DNA of 64,000 nt from Bacteroidales bacterium (lineage in GTDB: Bacteria > Bacteroidota > Bacteroidia > Bacteroidales > VadinHA17): NCBI GenBank assembly GCA_016709865.1, contig JADJLX010000002.1, forward strand, positions 248,001 through 312,000, read 5' to 3'. Made by a program: the position numbers and the translations under genes. Each line of letters opens with the position of its first letter. Position 1 is the stretch's first letter. The notes under the pieces were generated by a model. That model searched no databases. It saw nothing but the letters and a program-made list of their open reading frames with translations, and was not told the DNA's origin. Shown here piece by piece: positions 52,901-63,417 of this stretch.

Positions 52901-54197
52901 CAGGGTGACCTTTAAGAACGTTTTCAAGGATATCCCAGACAACAGGGTCTTTCCTGTCAACAATTTTCTTGGCTGATTTTACTGTTTTAACGATACCTCT
53001 TTCAATAAGCTTCCTGATAATAAATGGCTTATAGAGTTCAGCTGCCATATCTTTAGGCAGACCGCATTCGTGTAATCCGAGTTCCGGGCCAACGACAATA
53101 ACGGAACGTGCAGAGTAGTCAACCCTCTTACCAAGTAAGTTCTGACGGAACCTTCCCTGCTTACCTTTCAAACTGTCGCTGAGTGATTTAAGCGGACGGT
53201 TTGCATCTGTCTTAACAGCATTGGCTTTTCTTGAGTTATCGAAAAGAGAATCGACAGCTTCCTGGAGCATACGTTTTTCGTTACGCAGGATCACTTCGGG
53301 AGCTTTGATCTCAATAAGTCTTTTCAGACGGTTGTTTCTGATAATAACCCTTCTGTAAAGGTCGTTCAGGTCGCTTGTGGCGAAACGTCCGCCATCGAGA
53401 GGAACTAGAGGCCTCAGTTCAGGTGGAATAACAGGAACAACTTTAATTATCATCCATTCCGGTTTATTAACCGCTTTTGAATCTCTGAAAGCCTCAACAA
53501 CCTGAAGACGCTTAAGAGCCTCGTTTTTACGCTGTTGCGATGTTTCTGTGTTTGCCCTGTGACGAAGTGAATAAGACATCTCGTCGAGATCAACGCGGCT
53601 CAGAAGCTTATAAAGAGCCTCTGCACCCATGTCAGCAACAAATTTATCGGGATGATTATCTTCAAGATACTGGTTCTCTTTTGGAAGAGATTCGGATATC
53701 TCAAGATATTCTTCTTCTGTAAGGAAATCAAGATATTTGACACCATCCACGGCTTTAATACCCGGATTGATAACAACATATCTCTCATAGTAAATAATTG
53801 AATCGAGCTTCTTGGTCGGAAGACCCAGAAGGTAACCTATTTTATTAGGCAATGAACGGAAATACCAGATGTGAGCAACAGGAACCACTAGGGAAATGTG
53901 TCCCATTCTTTCGCGACGTACCTTCTTCTCTGTAACCTCAACACCGCAACGGTCGCAAACGATTCCTTTATAACGGATACGTTTGTATTTTCCGCAATGG
54001 CACTCGTAATCTTTTACCGGTCCGAAAATCCTTTCGCAGAATAAACCATCGCGCTCAGGCTTATAGGTACGGTAATTAATTGTTTCAGGCTTTAGCACTT
54101 CACCACTTGAACGATCAAGTATTTCTTCAGGTGAAGCCAGACCTATTGAGATTTTTGAGTAACTGGTCTTTGTTTTGTTATCTCTTCTGAATGACAT
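49908..54197 (-). CDS. rpoC: DNA-directed RNA polymerase subunit beta-prime
   Basis: 1429 residues. The zinc-binding N-terminal site begins [20 protein letters not shown]; the catalytic magnesium site is [12 protein letters not shown]; a second zinc site ([13 protein letters not shown]) lies in the C-terminal half. Length and order are as expected for Bacteroidota, which carry extra sequence in the C-terminal jaw region. It starts 53 bases after rpoB in the rplKAJL-rpoBC block. Confidence 0.99.
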   Translation of the reverse strand: MSFRRDNKTKTSYSKISIGLASPEEILDRSSGEVLKPETINYRTYKPERDGLFCERIFGPVKDYECHCGKYKRIRYKGIVCDRCGVEVTEKKVRRERMGHISLVVPVAHIWYFRSLPNKIGYLLGLPTKKLDSIIYYERYVVINPGIKAVDGVKYLDFLTEEEYLEISESLPKENQYLEDNHPDKFVADMGAEALYKLLSRVDLDEMSYSLRHRANTETSQQRKNEALKRLQVVEAFRDSKAVNKPEWMIIKVVPVIPPELRPLVPLDGGRFATSDLNDLYRRVIIRNNRLKRLIEIKAPEVILRNEKRMLQEAVDSLFDNSRKANAVKTDANRPLKSLSDSLKGKQGRFRQNLLGKRVDYSARSVIVVGPELGLHECGLPKDMAAELYKPFIIRKLIERGIVKTVKSAKKIVDRKDPVVWDILENVLKGHPVLLNRAPTLHRLGIQAFQPKLIEGKAIQLHPLVCTAFNADFDGDQMAVHLPLGNGAVLEAQMLMLASHNILNPANGAPITVPSQDMVLGLYYITKGKKSTETEKVRGEGLTFYSPEEVNIAYNEGQIDLHAVIKVKVNDRVDGEFVNHLIETTVGRVIFNQYVPREVGYINEILTKKSLRDIIGRVLKMAGTAKTADFLDAIKNLGFYAAFKGGLSFNLDDVIIPEEKTKFVNEGYEQVEEVLNNYSMGFITNNERYNQIIDIWTHVNARLTQTLMKQLSNDKQGFNSVYMMLDSGARGSKEQIRQLSGMRGLMAKPQKSGSTGSEIIENPILSNFKEGLSVLEYFISTHGARKGLADTALKTADAGYLTRRLVDVSQDVIINEEDCGTLRGLIATAIKKNEEVVESLYERVLGRTTVHNVYHPLTGDLIVESGQELTEDLARKIEDSPIEQVEIRSVLTCESKKGVCAKCYGRNLANGRMVQKGEAVGVIAAQSIGEPGTQLTLRTFHVGGTASNITTESRLVARYGGIAEIEEIRTVPKKDVEKGDIDIVIGRLAELRIVDKKTGIALTTHTIPYGSKLYIKPGQEIEKGKLICEWDPFNAVIISELSGKIGYDYLIEGITFREESDEQTGFKEKVIIESRDKTKNPAIKILGPKGDELRVYNLPVGSHLVVDTDKMVEAGEVLAKIPRAVGKSGDITGGLPRVTELFEARNPSNPAIVSEIDGEVTFGKIKRGNREITIKSKTEETKKYLVPLSKQILVQENDYVKAGIPLSDGAITPSDILAIKGPTKVQEYIVNEIQEVYRLQGVKINDKHFEIIVRQMMRKVEIVDPGDTKFLERQVVDKLEFMDENDWIYGKKVIIDSGDSQTLRPGMIISARKLRDDNSVLKRRDLKTVEARDAIPATSSQVLQGITRASLQTKSFFSAASFQETTKVLNEAAILGKIDRLEGLKENVIVGHLIPAGTGQRQYNGIIVGSLEEYENLVGVDQEAEAQAK

Positions 54198-54250
54198 ATG
54201 CTGAATATTATTTTATTCTAAAACTAAAAATTCAAAACGCAGCGTAATAC

Positions 54251-57200
54251 TTAATCAAGTATCACGCTTAGTCCGAGACCTCTCAGCTCGTGTAAGAGAA
54301 CATTCAGTGATTCAGGAATACCCGGCAGTGGCATAGGTTCGCCTTTCACAATTGCCTCGTATGCTTTGGCACGGCCAACAACATCATCAGATTTAATTGT
54401 GAGTATCTCCTGCAGGATATGAGCAGCTCCGAATGCTTCCAGAGCCCACACTTCCATTTCACCAAAACGCTGACCTCCAAACTGAGCTTTACCGCCTAAT
54501 GGCTGCTGAGTGATAAGGGAGTATGGCCCAATTGAACGGGCATGCATCTTATCATCAACCATATGGCCTAGTTTGAGCATGTATATTACACCTACGGTTG
54601 CAGGCTGATCGAATCTTTCACCGGTACCACCATCGTAGAGGTATGTCTTTCCGAATTTCGGAAGTTTAGCCTCTTCGGTATAGTCGTTGATCTGACTTAT
54701 TGTGGCTCCATCGAAGATTGGTGTTGAGAATGTAAGTCCGAGTTTTTGTCCGGCCCATCCGAGAACAGTCTCGTAGATCTGTCCAAGGTTCATCCTCGAA
54801 GGTACACCAAGCGGGTTAAGAACGATATCAACAGGAGTGCCATCCTCAAGGAAAGGCATATCCTCAGCACGTACGATCCTGGCAACGATACCTTTGTTAC
54901 CATGGCGACCTGCCATCTTATCTCCCACCTTAACCTTACGCTTCTTGGCAATGTATACTTTTGCCAGACGTACAATACCTGCTGGCAGCTCGTCGCCGAT
55001 AGTGATATTGTATTTTTTACGCTTATAAACACCATCAACTTCTTTATACTTGATAATATAGTTATGAAGAAGCTGTTTGATACTATCGTTTTTCTTCTTG
55101 TCGGTAGTCCATTTGTTAGGATTAACGTTAAGGAAATCAACTTCCTGAAGCTGTTTCAGGGTGAATTTACTTCCTTTAGGAATAACGTCAACGTTAAGAT
55201 AATCCTTAACACCCTGTGATGTTTTTCCGTTAACAAGAATGAAAAGCTTATCAACTAATCTGGCCTTAAGTTCATCAACACTTCTGTTGAATTCTGTTTC
55301 GATTTTGTCGAGAAGAGGTTTTTCAACCGCTTTGGCTTTCCTGTCTTTAATAGCTCTAGTAAACAGTTTTTTGTCAATTACAACACCCTCGAGTGAAGGA
55401 CCTGCTTTAAGAGAAGCGTCTTTAACGTCACCGGCTTTATCACCAAAGATTGCGCGAAGCAGTTTTTCTTCCGGAGAAGGATCTGATTCACCTTTTGGTG
55501 TTATTTTACCAATAAGAATATCACCTGGTCTGATGTGTGCACCAATTCTGATAAGACCATTCTCGTCGAGGTTTTTGGTAGCTTCCTCGCTAACGTTTGG
55601 AATATCTGATGTCAGTTCCTCAAGTCCGCGTTTTGTATCGCGTACTTCGAGCTGGTACTCATCAATATGAACTGATGTAAAGTAATCTTCCTGAACAACT
55701 TTCTCAGATATTACGATAGCATCCTCGAAGTTATATCCTTTCCATGGCATGAATGCCACTTTGAGGTTTCTTCCGAGTGCCAGTTCACCATGTTTGGTAC
55801 CGTAACCTTCTGTCAGTACCTGACCTTTAACAACTTTCTCACCTTTTCTGACAACAGGGATAAGGTTGATACAGGTATTCTGGTTTGTTTTCCTGTATTT
55901 AGGAAGAGTGTAACGTTTGATATCATCATCAAAGCTTACAAATTTCTCCTCGTCAGTACGGGTATATCTGATTACAATTTCATTTGAATCAACGAATTCA
56001 ACAACACCGTCACCATCAGCCATAAAAAGAATCCTGCTGTCGGTAATAACCTGTCCTTCAAGTCCTGTGCCTACAATTGGAGCTTCAGGATTAATAAGAG
56101 GAACGGCCTGGCGCATCATGTTAGATCCCATGAGAGCCCTGTTGGCATCGTCGTGCTCGAGGAACGGAATGAGTGAAGCAGCTATTGAAGCGATCTGGTT
56201 TGGAGCAACGTCCATAAGGTCAACCTTACCTACCTCTTCAAATGGATAATCAGCTTCGTATCTGCATTTTGCCCTTGCATTTTCAAAATGTCCGTCTTTC
56301 AAAAGCGGAGCATTTGCCTGGGCAATCATTTTCTCTTCTTCCTCTTCAGCGCTTAACCATATAACTCCCTCATCTGAAAAATCAACAACAGAACCTGTTG
56401 AAGTATGATTTACTTTAAGATAAGGTGTCTCAATGAAACCAAGAGTATTTATTTTTGCGAAGACGCAAAGCGATGAGATAAGACCGATATTAGGTCCTTC
56501 AGGAGTCTCGATCGGGCAAAGGCGGCCATAGTGAGTATAGTGAACGTCCCTTACTTCGAAACCTGCTCTTTCGCGCGAAAGACCGCCTGGTCCGAGAGCT
56601 GATAAACGACGTTTGTGAGTCATTTCAGCAAGCGGGTTGGTCTGATCCATGAACTGCGACAGCTGGTTTGTTCCAAAGAACGAGTTAATTACAGATGAAA
56701 GAGTTTTTGAATTGATCAGGTCGACAGGTGTAAACACCTCGTTATCCCTGACATTCATTCTTTCGCGGATTGTACGGGCCATACGTGCCAGACCTACACC
56801 AAACTGGGCATAGAGCTGTTCGCCAACGGTACGTACCCTTCTGTTACTCAGGTGGTCGATATCGTCGATATCGGTTTTTGAGTTAATAAGCTCAATAAGG
56901 TAACCGATAATCTTGATAATATCTTCACGGGTAAGGATCTTAACATTCATCTCTGTGTTAAGTCCAAGCTTTTTGTTGATCCTGTAACGTCCTACCTCGC
57001 CAAGGTCGTATCTCTTATCGGAGAAGAACAGCTTGTCGATAACATCGCGAGCTGTTGCCTCGTCGGGTGGCTCTGCGTTACGGAGCTGACGGTAGATATA
57101 GATAACTGCCTCTTTTTCAGAGTTACAGGGATCTTTCTGTAAGGTATTATATATGATTGCGTAATCTGAGAGAGTAGTATCATCTTTATGCAGAAGGATT

Positions 57201-58072
57201 GCTTTTGCACCAGAGTCTACTATCATATCGACATGTTCCGATTCGATTACGGTTTCCCTGTCGAGGATTACTTCATTTCTTTCAATTGATACCACCTCGC
57301 CTGTATCTTCATCAACAAAGTCTTCGACCCATGTCTTAAGTACCCTGGCAGCCAGTTTACGTCCGACGAGTTTCTTGATATTTGTTTTAGAGACCTTATG
57401 TTCTTCAGCAAGGTTAAAAATCTCGAGTATCTCCTTATCGCTCTCGAAACCGATAGCGCGGAGAAGAGTTGTTACCGGTAGTTTTTTCTTTCTGTCGATA
57501 TATGCATACATCACATTATTGATGTCGGTAGCAAACTCAATCCAGGAACCTTTGAAAGGGATAATCCTGGCTGAATAAAGCTTGGTACCGTTTGCATGTA
57601 TACTCTGACCGAAGAATACCCCGGGTGATCTGTGCAACTGGGAAACAACAACTCTTTCAGCACCGTTAATAACGAACGTAGCACGATCGGTCATATATGG
57701 TACTGTTCCAAGATATACATCCTGGATAACTGTATCAAAATCCTCATGTTCAGGATCGGTACAGTAAAGTTTCAGTTTAGCTTTAAGAGGAACGCTGAAA
57801 GTAAGACCGCGTTCGATACATTCTTCTATTGTATAACGTGGAGGGTCAATATAATAATCCAGAAATTCAAGAACGAAATTGTTCCTAGTATCAGTTATCG
57901 GGAAGTTTTCGGTAAAGACTTTAAAAAGTCCTTCTCTTTTCCTGTTTTCGGGAGTAGTTCCTAGTTGAAAAAACTCACCGAAGGATTTCAACTGAATCTC
58001 CAGAAAATCAGGGTATTCGAGCTGATTTTTTCTGGATGCGAAACTTATTCTTTCGGTATTTTTTGAGGACAT
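54251..58072 (-). CDS. rpoB: DNA-directed RNA polymerase subunit beta
   Basis: 1273 residues. The rifampicin-region is intact ([32 protein letters not shown] in two parts around the FMDQTNP core) and the C-terminal [20 protein letters not shown] core is typical. It forms the polymerase catalytic core with rpoC. It is separated from rplL by 96 bases containing an intrinsic attenuator, as in many bacteria. Confidence 0.99.
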   Translation of the reverse strand: MSSKNTERISFASRKNQLEYPDFLEIQLKSFGEFFQLGTTPENRKREGLFKVFTENFPITDTRNNFVLEFLDYYIDPPRYTIEECIERGLTFSVPLKAKLKLYCTDPEHEDFDTVIQDVYLGTVPYMTDRATFVINGAERVVVSQLHRSPGVFFGQSIHANGTKLYSARIIPFKGSWIEFATDINNVMYAYIDRKKKLPVTTLLRAIGFESDKEILEIFNLAEEHKVSKTNIKKLVGRKLAARVLKTWVEDFVDEDTGEVVSIERNEVILDRETVIESEHVDMIVDSGAKAILLHKDDTTLSDYAIIYNTLQKDPCNSEKEAVIYIYRQLRNAEPPDEATARDVIDKLFFSDKRYDLGEVGRYRINKKLGLNTEMNVKILTREDIIKIIGYLIELINSKTDIDDIDHLSNRRVRTVGEQLYAQFGVGLARMARTIRERMNVRDNEVFTPVDLINSKTLSSVINSFFGTNQLSQFMDQTNPLAEMTHKRRLSALGPGGLSRERAGFEVRDVHYTHYGRLCPIETPEGPNIGLISSLCVFAKINTLGFIETPYLKVNHTSTGSVVDFSDEGVIWLSAEEEEEKMIAQANAPLLKDGHFENARAKCRYEADYPFEEVGKVDLMDVAPNQIASIAASLIPFLEHDDANRALMGSNMMRQAVPLINPEAPIVGTGLEGQVITDSRILFMADGDGVVEFVDSNEIVIRYTRTDEEKFVSFDDDIKRYTLPKYRKTNQNTCINLIPVVRKGEKVVKGQVLTEGYGTKHGELALGRNLKVAFMPWKGYNFEDAIVISEKVVQEDYFTSVHIDEYQLEVRDTKRGLEELTSDIPNVSEEATKNLDENGLIRIGAHIRPGDILIGKITPKGESDPSPEEKLLRAIFGDKAGDVKDASLKAGPSLEGVVIDKKLFTRAIKDRKAKAVEKPLLDKIETEFNRSVDELKARLVDKLFILVNGKTSQGVKDYLNVDVIPKGSKFTLKQLQEVDFLNVNPNKWTTDKKKNDSIKQLLHNYIIKYKEVDGVYKRKKYNITIGDELPAGIVRLAKVYIAKKRKVKVGDKMAGRHGNKGIVARIVRAEDMPFLEDGTPVDIVLNPLGVPSRMNLGQIYETVLGWAGQKLGLTFSTPIFDGATISQINDYTEEAKLPKFGKTYLYDGGTGERFDQPATVGVIYMLKLGHMVDDKMHARSIGPYSLITQQPLGGKAQFGGQRFGEMEVWALEAFGAAHILQEILTIKSDDVVGRAKAYEAIVKGEPMPLPGIPESLNVLLHELRGLGLSVILD

Positions 58073-58111
58073 TTATTAAAAGATTAAGTGAACTTATAAT
58101 TTAAAGAACAA

Positions 58112-58140
58112 AAAGGCCTAGTCCCGAAAAATCGGGACTA
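58112..58140 (-). terminator. Attenuator between rplL and rpoB
   Basis: On the minus strand the 9-bp stem TAGTCCCGA/TCGGGACTA with a TTTT loop is followed by GGCC and five T. Located 28 bases after the rplL stop; partial termination here would lower rpoBC expression relative to the ribosomal proteins. Confidence 0.8.
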
Positions 58141-58168
58141 AACCTATAACCTTGTATTCAGGTATAAC

Positions 58169-58543
58169 TTATTTAAGTTCAACTTCAGCTCCTGCTTCAA
58201 CTAATTGACCTTTAATAGCTTCAGCTTCTTCTTTTGATACACCTTCTTTTATCGGACCTGGAGCAGCGTCAACAACAGCTTTAGCTTCTTTCAGTCCAAG
58301 ACCAGTGATGTCTTTAACAAGTTTAACAATCTGCAATTTCTGTCCGCCTGCATTTTTGAGGATAACATCAAAAGTTGATTTCTCTTCAACTGCTGCTGCT
58401 TCGCTTACTGCCGGACCGGCAACTGCTACAGCTGCTGCTGCAGGTTCAATGCCATACTCATCTTTAAGTATTTTAGCGAGTTCGTTTACTTCTTTTACAG
58501 ATAAGTTAACCAGTTCTTCTGCAAACTTCTTAAGATCTGCCAT
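58169..58543 (-). CDS. rplL: 50S ribosomal protein L7/L12
   Basis: 124 residues: N-terminal dimerisation helix, an Ala/Val-rich hinge ([19 protein letters not shown], about 31-49) and the C-terminal factor-binding domain ([24 protein letters not shown]). It forms the flexible ribosomal stalk with L10 and recruits translation GTPases. Ends 28 bases before the attenuator. Confidence 0.98.
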   Translation of the reverse strand: MADLKKFAEELVNLSVKEVNELAKILKDEYGIEPAAAAVAVAGPAVSEAAAVEEKSTFDVILKNAGGQKLQIVKLVKDITGLGLKEAKAVVDAAPGPIKEGVSKEEAEAIKGQLVEAGAEVELK

Positions 58544-58575
58544 TTTTATCGATTTTTAATTTGATTATACTTTAA

Positions 58576-59097
58576 TTATTCTTCTCTTTTTGATAGTGTT
58601 TCAAGAACACCATGAATTTTAGTTCCACCTGATTGAAGGGCACCGATAACGCGTTTTGCAGGTGACTGCAGAAGCATTATAACATCGCCGATCAGTTCTT
58701 CTTTTGTTTTGACTGAGATAAGAGCATCGAGCTGATTATCTCCGACATAAACAGATTCCTGAACGTATGCGCCTTTAAGCACAGGTTTATCATGTTTCTT
58801 ACGGAATTCCTTAATAAGTTTAGCAGGAACGTTTCCGGATTGTGTAAACATGATGGACGAAGTACCTTTCAGAACCGGATATAGTTCTTCAAAGTTTCCA
58901 TTAGACTGCTCGAGTGCTCTTTTAAGAAGTGTATTTTTAACAACTATCAGTTTGATATCGTTTTCAAAACATTTTCTTCTAAGGTCACTTGTATCAGCGG
59001 CATTAAGCTGAGCAGTATCAGTCAGATAAAAGTGGCTGTACTCTTTTAGTTTCTCAGCAAGGCTGTCTATGATAGCATTTTTTTCTTCCCGTCTCAT
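58576..59097 (-). CDS. rplJ: 50S ribosomal protein L10
   Basis: 173 residues, N-terminal RNA-binding domain and C-terminal helix that carries L7/L12 dimers. KEYSHFYLTDTAQLNAADTS and FRKKHDKPVLKGAYV are typical. 32 bases before rplL and 27 after rplA. I did not find an obvious L10 leader fold in the short gap upstream. Confidence 0.98.
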   Translation of the reverse strand: MRREEKNAIIDSLAEKLKEYSHFYLTDTAQLNAADTSDLRRKCFENDIKLIVVKNTLLKRALEQSNGNFEELYPVLKGTSSIMFTQSGNVPAKLIKEFRKKHDKPVLKGAYVQESVYVGDNQLDALISVKTKEELIGDVIMLLQSPAKRVIGALQSGGTKIHGVLETLSKREE

Positions 59098-59124
59098 TAT
59101 TTCTTCAAGTTTTAACTTAATAAA

Positions 59125-59820
59125 TTAATCATCAAGACCTTTAGGATCAATCTTAACACCCGGGCTCATTGTGCTGGAAATGAATACGCTACGGATGTAG
59201 GTACCTTTTGCAGCTGCCGGTTTCAGTTTGTTTACCATAGAGATAAACTCTCTTGCATTGTCGACGATCTTATTTGGTTCGAATGAGACTTTTCCGATTG
59301 AGGCATGAATGATACCGGTTTTATCAACCTTGAAATCAATCTTACCCTGCTTCACTTCTTTAACAGCCTTACCAATTTCCATAGTAACAGTACCACTCTT
59401 TGGGTTCGGCATCAGTCCGCGTGGACCGAGTATTCGACCTAACTGACCGACCTTTCCCATTACAGATGGCATGGTTATTATAACATCCATATCTGTCCAA
59501 CCACCTTTGATCTTTTCAACGAAGTCGTCGAGACCAACAAAATCAGCACCTGCTTCTCTTGCTTCAGCTTCCTTATCGGGGGTACAAAGCACGAGTACTC
59601 GTGTTTCTCTACCGGTTCCGTGAGGGAGTGAAACAACGCCGCGGACCATCTGATTGGATTTCCTTGGATCTATACCTAACCTTACATCTAAATCGATTGA
59701 AGCGTCAAACTTGGTCTTGGTCATTTCCTTAACCAAAGCAGAAGCTTCTTTCAAAGTATAAAGTTTGTCCTTATCGAGTTTTTCAAGAGCAAACTTTTGG
59801 TTTTTGGTAAGTTTAGTCAT
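59125..59820 (-). CDS. rplA: 50S ribosomal protein L1
   Basis: 231 residues, two-domain L1 fold with the signature region [10 protein letters not shown] and [11 protein letters not shown]. It binds 23S rRNA at the L1 stalk and in many bacteria represses its own mRNA. It lies 16 bases after rplK. Confidence 0.98.
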   Translation of the reverse strand: MTKLTKNQKFALEKLDKDKLYTLKEASALVKEMTKTKFDASIDLDVRLGIDPRKSNQMVRGVVSLPHGTGRETRVLVLCTPDKEAEAREAGADFVGLDDFVEKIKGGWTDMDVIITMPSVMGKVGQLGRILGPRGLMPNPKSGTVTMEIGKAVKEVKQGKIDFKVDKTGIIHASIGKVSFEPNKIVDNAREFISMVNKLKPAAAKGTYIRSVFISSTMSPGVKIDPKGLDD

Positions 59821-59836
59821 TTTTTCTCCTAATTAA

Positions 59837-60277
59837 TTATTTTACGGGGAACTCTCCTTTAACGGTGATTCCCATACTTCTGGCTGTACCAGCTACCATT
59901 CGCATAGCGGACTCTAATGTGAAACAGTTTAAGTCCTCCATTTTATCTGCAGCAATTGTTTTAACCTGGTCCCAGGAAACAGATGCTATCTTCTCGCGGT
60001 TAGGTTCCTGAGAACCTTTCTTTGCTTTAGCAACTTCTAAAAGCTGTACGGCAACCGGTGGTGTTTTTGTAACAAACTCAAATGATTTGTCAGCAAACAC
60101 AGTTATAACTACCGGGATTACTTTTCCAGCTTTGTCCTGAGTCCTCGCATTAAATTGTTTACAGAAATCCATTATATTAACACCTTTCGAACCTAAAGCA
60201 GGTCCAACCGGTGGTGATGGATTAGCGCCTCCGCCACGAATCTGTAACTTGATAAGTCCAGCAACTTCTTTTGCCAT
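59837..60277 (-). CDS. rplK: 50S ribosomal protein L11
   Basis: 146 residues with the proline-rich N-terminal motif [20 protein letters not shown] and C-terminal [14 protein letters not shown]. It forms the GTPase-associated centre with 23S rRNA. A 9-bp inverted repeat TTGATAGTT/AACTATCAA (60310-60318, 60344-60352) lies between it and nusG, perhaps a leader structure. Confidence 0.98.
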   Translation of the reverse strand: MAKEVAGLIKLQIRGGGANPSPPVGPALGSKGVNIMDFCKQFNARTQDKAGKVIPVVITVFADKSFEFVTKTPPVAVQLLEVAKAKKGSQEPNREKIASVSWDQVKTIAADKMEDLNCFTLESAMRMVAGTARSMGITVKGEFPVK

Positions 60278-60361
60278 AATTTTAAATTTGCGTATTTAAT
60301 TGCGAGACCTTGATAGTTATTCAGGAAGCATTATGAATATTACAACTATCAATATCTTCTG

Positions 60362-60910
60362 TTAATTCTCTTTTTCCACTTGCATAAAACTAAGCTCGAG
60401 CGGGGTTTTTCTTCCGAAGATCTTAACCATCACTTTAAGCTTTTTCTTTTCATCATTCACCTCTTCAATAATTCCAGTGAAACTATTGAATGGTCCGTCT
60501 ATTACTTTTACTGATTCTCCTACGAAGAATGGCACATTCAGCTCTTCATCGCTGGCATTTAGTTCATCTACTTTACCCAGTATTCTGTTTATTTCAGCTT
60601 TTCTGAGCGGAACCGGTTCTCCGTCCTGAGATCCAAGGAATCCTATTACGTTAGGGATATTACGCAGAAGGTGAGGTATTTCACCAACGAGTACAGCTTC
60701 GACGAGAACGTATCCCGGAAAGAATGTTCTTTCTTTGCTGATTTTTTTCCCTGATCTTATCTGGTATACCTTTTCAGTTGGGATAAGAACCTGTGAGACA
60801 TAATCCTCAAGTTTAAGTCGTGCAACTTCGCTATCGATATACTCTTTAACCTTTTTTTCTTTTCCCCCGATAGCCCGGAGCACATACCACTTTTTTACAT
60901 TCTCACTCAT
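60362..60910 (-). CDS. nusG: Transcription antitermination factor NusG
   Basis: 182 residues from the ATG at 60910 ([16 protein letters not shown]); the frame is open 30 codons upstream but overlaps secE and is not NusG-like. NGN domain at 5-110 ([23 protein letters not shown]) and a KOW domain at about 125-180 ([18 protein letters not shown]). It couples RNA polymerase to the ribosome or Rho. It lies 16 bases after secE. Confidence 0.97.
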   Translation of the reverse strand: MSENVKKWYVLRAIGGKEKKVKEYIDSEVARLKLEDYVSQVLIPTEKVYQIRSGKKISKERTFFPGYVLVEAVLVGEIPHLLRNIPNVIGFLGSQDGEPVPLRKAEINRILGKVDELNASDEELNVPFFVGESVKVIDGPFNSFTGIIEEVNDEKKKLKVMVKIFGRKTPLELSFMQVEKEN

Positions 60911-60926
60911 TGGAACCGTCTCCTGT

Positions 60927-61118
60927 TTAGTATAACAAACTGTAAATGAATTCCATTGACCTGCTAAAGGCAAAATCCATACCTGCAACAATAAGTGCAA
61001 ATATTAGAGAAGCCACCATGACTAAAACTGCGCTGTTCTGTAGTTCACTCCATGTAGGCCAGGTCACCTTGTGCATGAGTTCCGTGTATGATTCCTGAAA
61101 ATATCCTTTTATATTCAT
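60927..61118 (-). CDS. secE: Preprotein translocase subunit SecE
   Basis: 63 residues from the ATG at 61118 ([20 protein letters not shown]); the longer frame runs into the tRNA-Trp gene and must be wrong. A single membrane helix (about 30-50) after the conserved amphipathic [13 protein letters not shown]. It clamps SecY in the inner-membrane translocon. Located between tRNA-Trp and nusG, the usual place. Confidence 0.96.
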   Translation of the reverse strand: MNIKGYFQESYTELMHKVTWPTWSELQNSAVLVMVASLIFALIVAGMDFAFSRSMEFIYSLLY

Positions 61119-61136
61119 AGTACTAATAATAAATTG

Positions 61137-61209
61137 CACGGGAGGAGAGACTCGAACTCCCGACACCTGGTTTTGGAGACCAGTGCTCTACCAACTGAGC
61201 TACACCCGT
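61137..61209 (-). tRNA. tRNA-Trp (anticodon CCA)
   Basis: Cloverleaf read on the minus strand: D-arm GCTCAGTTGGTAGAGC, anticodon arm CTGGT-CTCCAAA-ACCAG, T-arm GGGAG-TTCGAGT-CTCTC. The acceptor stem ACGGGTG/CTCCCGT has one T-T mismatch. CCA is not fully encoded (GCA follows the stem). Lies between tuf and secE. Confidence 0.95.
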
Positions 61210-61214
61210 ATTTG

Positions 61215-61263
61215 GTTTTTGTTGTGTAAGGAAGGGTCGCGACCCTTCCCTACAGCAAAAACC
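61215..61263. repeat. Long near-perfect palindrome between tuf and tRNA-Trp
   Basis: The core GGAAGGGTCGCGACCCTTCC (61230-61249) is a perfect 20-bp palindrome; with single mismatches it extends through tgta/taca to gtttttg/caaaaac. It may serve as terminator or processing hairpin at the tuf 3' end, or be a dispersed palindromic repeat. Confidence 0.8.
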
Positions 61264-61279
61264 TTATATCCAAAACCGA

Positions 61280-62467
61280 TTATTCCAAAATCTGTGTCAC
61301 CTGTCCTGCACCTACGGTTCTGCCACCTTCACGGATAGCGAAACGTAATCCTACGTTAATAGCAACAGGATAGATAAGGTCAACAGTGATTGTAACATTA
61401 TCACCAGGCATAACCATTTCAGTTCCTTCAGGAAGAGTAATCTCACCGGTAATGTCAAGAGTTCTTACATAGAACTGAGGACGATATTTATTGTGGAATG
61501 GAGTGTGACGTCCACCTTCTTCTTTCTTAAGAACATAAACCTCTGCCTTGATTTTTGTATGAGGAGTGATTGAACCTGGTTTAGCAAGAACCATACCTCT
61601 TTTGATCTCTTTCTTATCAACACCACGAAGCAGAAGACCAACGTTATCACCAGCTTCACCCCTGTCGAGGATCTTACGGAACATTTCAACTCCGGTACAT
61701 ACTGATTTACGTTTTGTTGCGCCAAGGCCGATCAGTTCAAGCTCATCACCTGTAAGAACGACACCAGTCTCGATACGACCAGTTGCAACGGTACCACGTC
61801 CTGTGATTGAGAACACGTCTTCAACCGGCATAAGGAATGGTTTTTCGTTTTCACGTGGAGGAATTGGAATAAATGAATCTACTGCATCCATCAGTTCCAT
61901 TACTTTTTCTTCCCATTTTGCTTCACCGTTCATAGCGCCAAGAGCTGAACCACGGATAACCGGTGCATTGTCGCCATCAAATTTGTAGAAGCTGAGGAGT
62001 TCACGTACTTCCATCTCAACGAGATCAAGAAGTTCGAGGTCGTCAACCATATCTACTTTATTCATAAATACCAACACAGTAGGTACGTTAACCTGGTGTG
62101 CAAGCAGGATGTGTTCACGTGTCTGAGGCATCGGACCATCATCAGCAGCAACAACAAGAATAGCACCGTCCATCTGGGCAGCACCTGTAACCATGTTCTT
62201 GATATAGTCAGCGTGGCCAGGGCAGTCAACGTGTGCATAGTGACGGTTGGCTGTCTGATACTCAACGTGAGCGGTGTTAATAGTTATACCTCTTTCTTTT
62301 TCTTCAGGGGCATTATCAATTGAGTCAAAATCTCTGATAGCAGAGAGACCCTTTTTGGCAAGGACCATAGTGATCGCTGCCGTCAAAGTGGTCTTACCAT
62401 GGTCTACGTGACCAATTGTACCAATATTTACGTGCGGTTTCGACCTGTCAAATTTTTCTTTTGCCAT
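61280..62467 (-). CDS. tuf: Elongation factor Tu
   Basis: 395 residues. GTPase motifs GHVDHGKTT (G1), RGITI (effector loop), DCPGHADY (G3), and NKVD (G4); domains 2 and 3 are complete to [10 protein letters not shown]. It delivers aminoacyl-tRNA to the ribosome. Directly downstream of four tRNA genes, as in E. coli tufB. Confidence 0.99.
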   Translation of the reverse strand: MAKEKFDRSKPHVNIGTIGHVDHGKTTLTAAITMVLAKKGLSAIRDFDSIDNAPEEKERGITINTAHVEYQTANRHYAHVDCPGHADYIKNMVTGAAQMDGAILVVAADDGPMPQTREHILLAHQVNVPTVLVFMNKVDMVDDLELLDLVEMEVRELLSFYKFDGDNAPVIRGSALGAMNGEAKWEEKVMELMDAVDSFIPIPPRENEKPFLMPVEDVFSITGRGTVATGRIETGVVLTGDELELIGLGATKRKSVCTGVEMFRKILDRGEAGDNVGLLLRGVDKKEIKRGMVLAKPGSITPHTKIKAEVYVLKKEEGGRHTPFHNKYRPQFYVRTLDITGEITLPEGTEMVMPGDNVTITVDLIYPVAINVGLRFAIREGGRTVGAGQVTQILE

Positions 62468-62539
62468 AACTCCAAGCGTATTAAATTAAGTTTATTCTAT
62501 AGTCAATTATATCTGTTTCAAAATCATTTTCTTCTGTTG

Positions 62540-62611
62540 AGCCGGAGGGGGGAATTGAACCCCCGACCCCTTCCTTACCAAGGAAGTGCTCTACCCCTGA
62601 GCTACTCTGGC
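62540..62611 (-). tRNA. tRNA-Thr (anticodon GGT)
   Basis: Anticodon arm CTTCC-TTGGTAA-GGAAG, T-arm GGGGG-TTCAATT-CCCCC; acceptor GCCAGAG/CTCCGGC with one mismatch (A-C). Last tRNA before tuf. Confidence 0.95.
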
Positions 62612-62622
62612 CTCAAAAAATG

Positions 62623-62695
62623 AGCGGGAGACGGTACTCGAAACCGCGACCCTTAGCTTGGAAGGCTAATGCTCTACCAACTGAGCTACTCCCGC
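62623..62695 (-). tRNA. tRNA-Gly (anticodon TCC)
   Basis: Acceptor GCGGGAG/CTCCCGC perfect; anticodon arm TTAGC-CTTCCAA-GCTAA; T-loop TTCGAGT. 11 bases from the tRNA-Thr(GGT) gene. Confidence 0.96.
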
Positions 62696-62764
62696 TTATA
62701 TCGTCCAAAGAGCCCCGTAACTTCTTCCATTATATTAAAGTATACGGTAAAAATCTGTTTTAAG

Positions 62765-62847
62765 TGGGGAGAGCAGGATTCGAACCTACGAAGGCATTCG
62801 CCAGCAGATTTACAGTCTGCCCCAGTTGGCCGCTTTGGTATCTCCCC
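62765..62847 (-). tRNA. tRNA-Tyr (anticodon GTA)
   Basis: Long variable arm (class II type), anticodon arm GCAGA-CTGTAAA-TCTGC, acceptor GGGGAGA/TCTCCCC perfect, T-arm GTAGG-TTCGAAT-CCTGC. 83 bases. Confidence 0.96.
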
Positions 62848-62899
62848 CCTATATAAACAGAGTCTTACTCCTAAGACACACATTTACAAATCTTTCAAG

Positions 62900-62973
62900 A
62901 GCCGATGAAGGGATTCGAACCCCCGACCTGCAGATTACAAATCAGCTGCTCTGACCAACTGAGCTACATCGGC
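62900..62973 (-). tRNA. tRNA-Thr (anticodon TGT)
   Basis: Acceptor GCCGATG/CATCGGC perfect; anticodon loop TTTGTAA in a stem GCTGA/TCTGC with one mismatch; T-loop TTCGAAT. First gene of the tRNA-tuf transcript. Confidence 0.95.
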
Positions 62974-63024
62974 AATTTAAAGAACGCCCCGCGAGTGCAT
63001 AATCCACCCTTAAAAAACGGTTTG

Positions 63025-63057
63025 CAAATGTATGAATTTAAATTTTATTTATCAAAA
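63025..63057 (-). promoter_or_regulatory. Bacteroidota-type promoter for the tRNA-tuf cluster
   Basis: On the minus strand TTTTG (63053-63057) is followed after a 20-base spacer by TACATTTG (63025-63032), matching -33 TTTG and -7 TAnnTTTG. Transcription would begin near 63018, about 45 bases before the first tRNA. Confidence 0.8.
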
Positions 63058-63087
63058 TAAATATGTATATTTTTATAAATAGAATTT

Positions 63088-63387
63088 TCAGACACCTCTC
63101 TTCTTCTGCTTATGCTTGGTAATCTGCTTTTTGAGAGCCTCTATAGCTTCATCTGTTGATTCTTCAAAAGTCTTGGTTTGCTTCTTTGCAAATAAGGGCC
63201 CACCCGGTAACTCCAGCTTTATTTCGCTAATTTTGTTCTCCCTCTCCTGATCTTTATCAAGCCTGAGAAAAACCTCGGCATTAACAATATCGTCACTAAA
63301 CTGGGTGAGTTTATCCAGTTTCTGATGAACAAAGTCGGTTAGCTTTTTGTCGGCATCAAACCGAACTGAATGAATCTGAATGTTCAT
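63088..63387 (-). CDS. hpf: Ribosome hibernation promoting factor, short form
   Basis: 99 residues, HPF/RaiA (S30AE) fold: MNIQIHSVRFDADKKLTDFV, then an E-x-LRLDKD strand and a C-terminal basic helix ending KHKQKKRGV. It binds the 30S decoding centre in stationary phase and promotes dimerisation or inactivation. The short form lacks the C-terminal dimerisation domain. 30 bases after the recombinase gene. Confidence 0.94.
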   Translation of the reverse strand: MNIQIHSVRFDADKKLTDFVHQKLDKLTQFSDDIVNAEVFLRLDKDQERENKISEIKLELPGGPLFAKKQTKTFEESTDEAIEALKKQITKHKQKKRGV

Positions 63388-63417
63388 AGTAGTACCTCCT
63401 TATTGATTGGTTAATAT

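Noticed and set aside
52622..52963. Frames of 113 and 147 codons inside rpoC
   Set aside because: Out-of-frame shadows of a highly conserved gene with Leu/Ser-rich composition.
60911..61000. Longer NusG start
   Set aside because: The extension overlaps secE and is unlike NusG; the ATG at 60910 matches the family start.
61119..61166. Longer SecE start
   Set aside because: It would be encoded by the 3' end of the tRNA-Trp gene.
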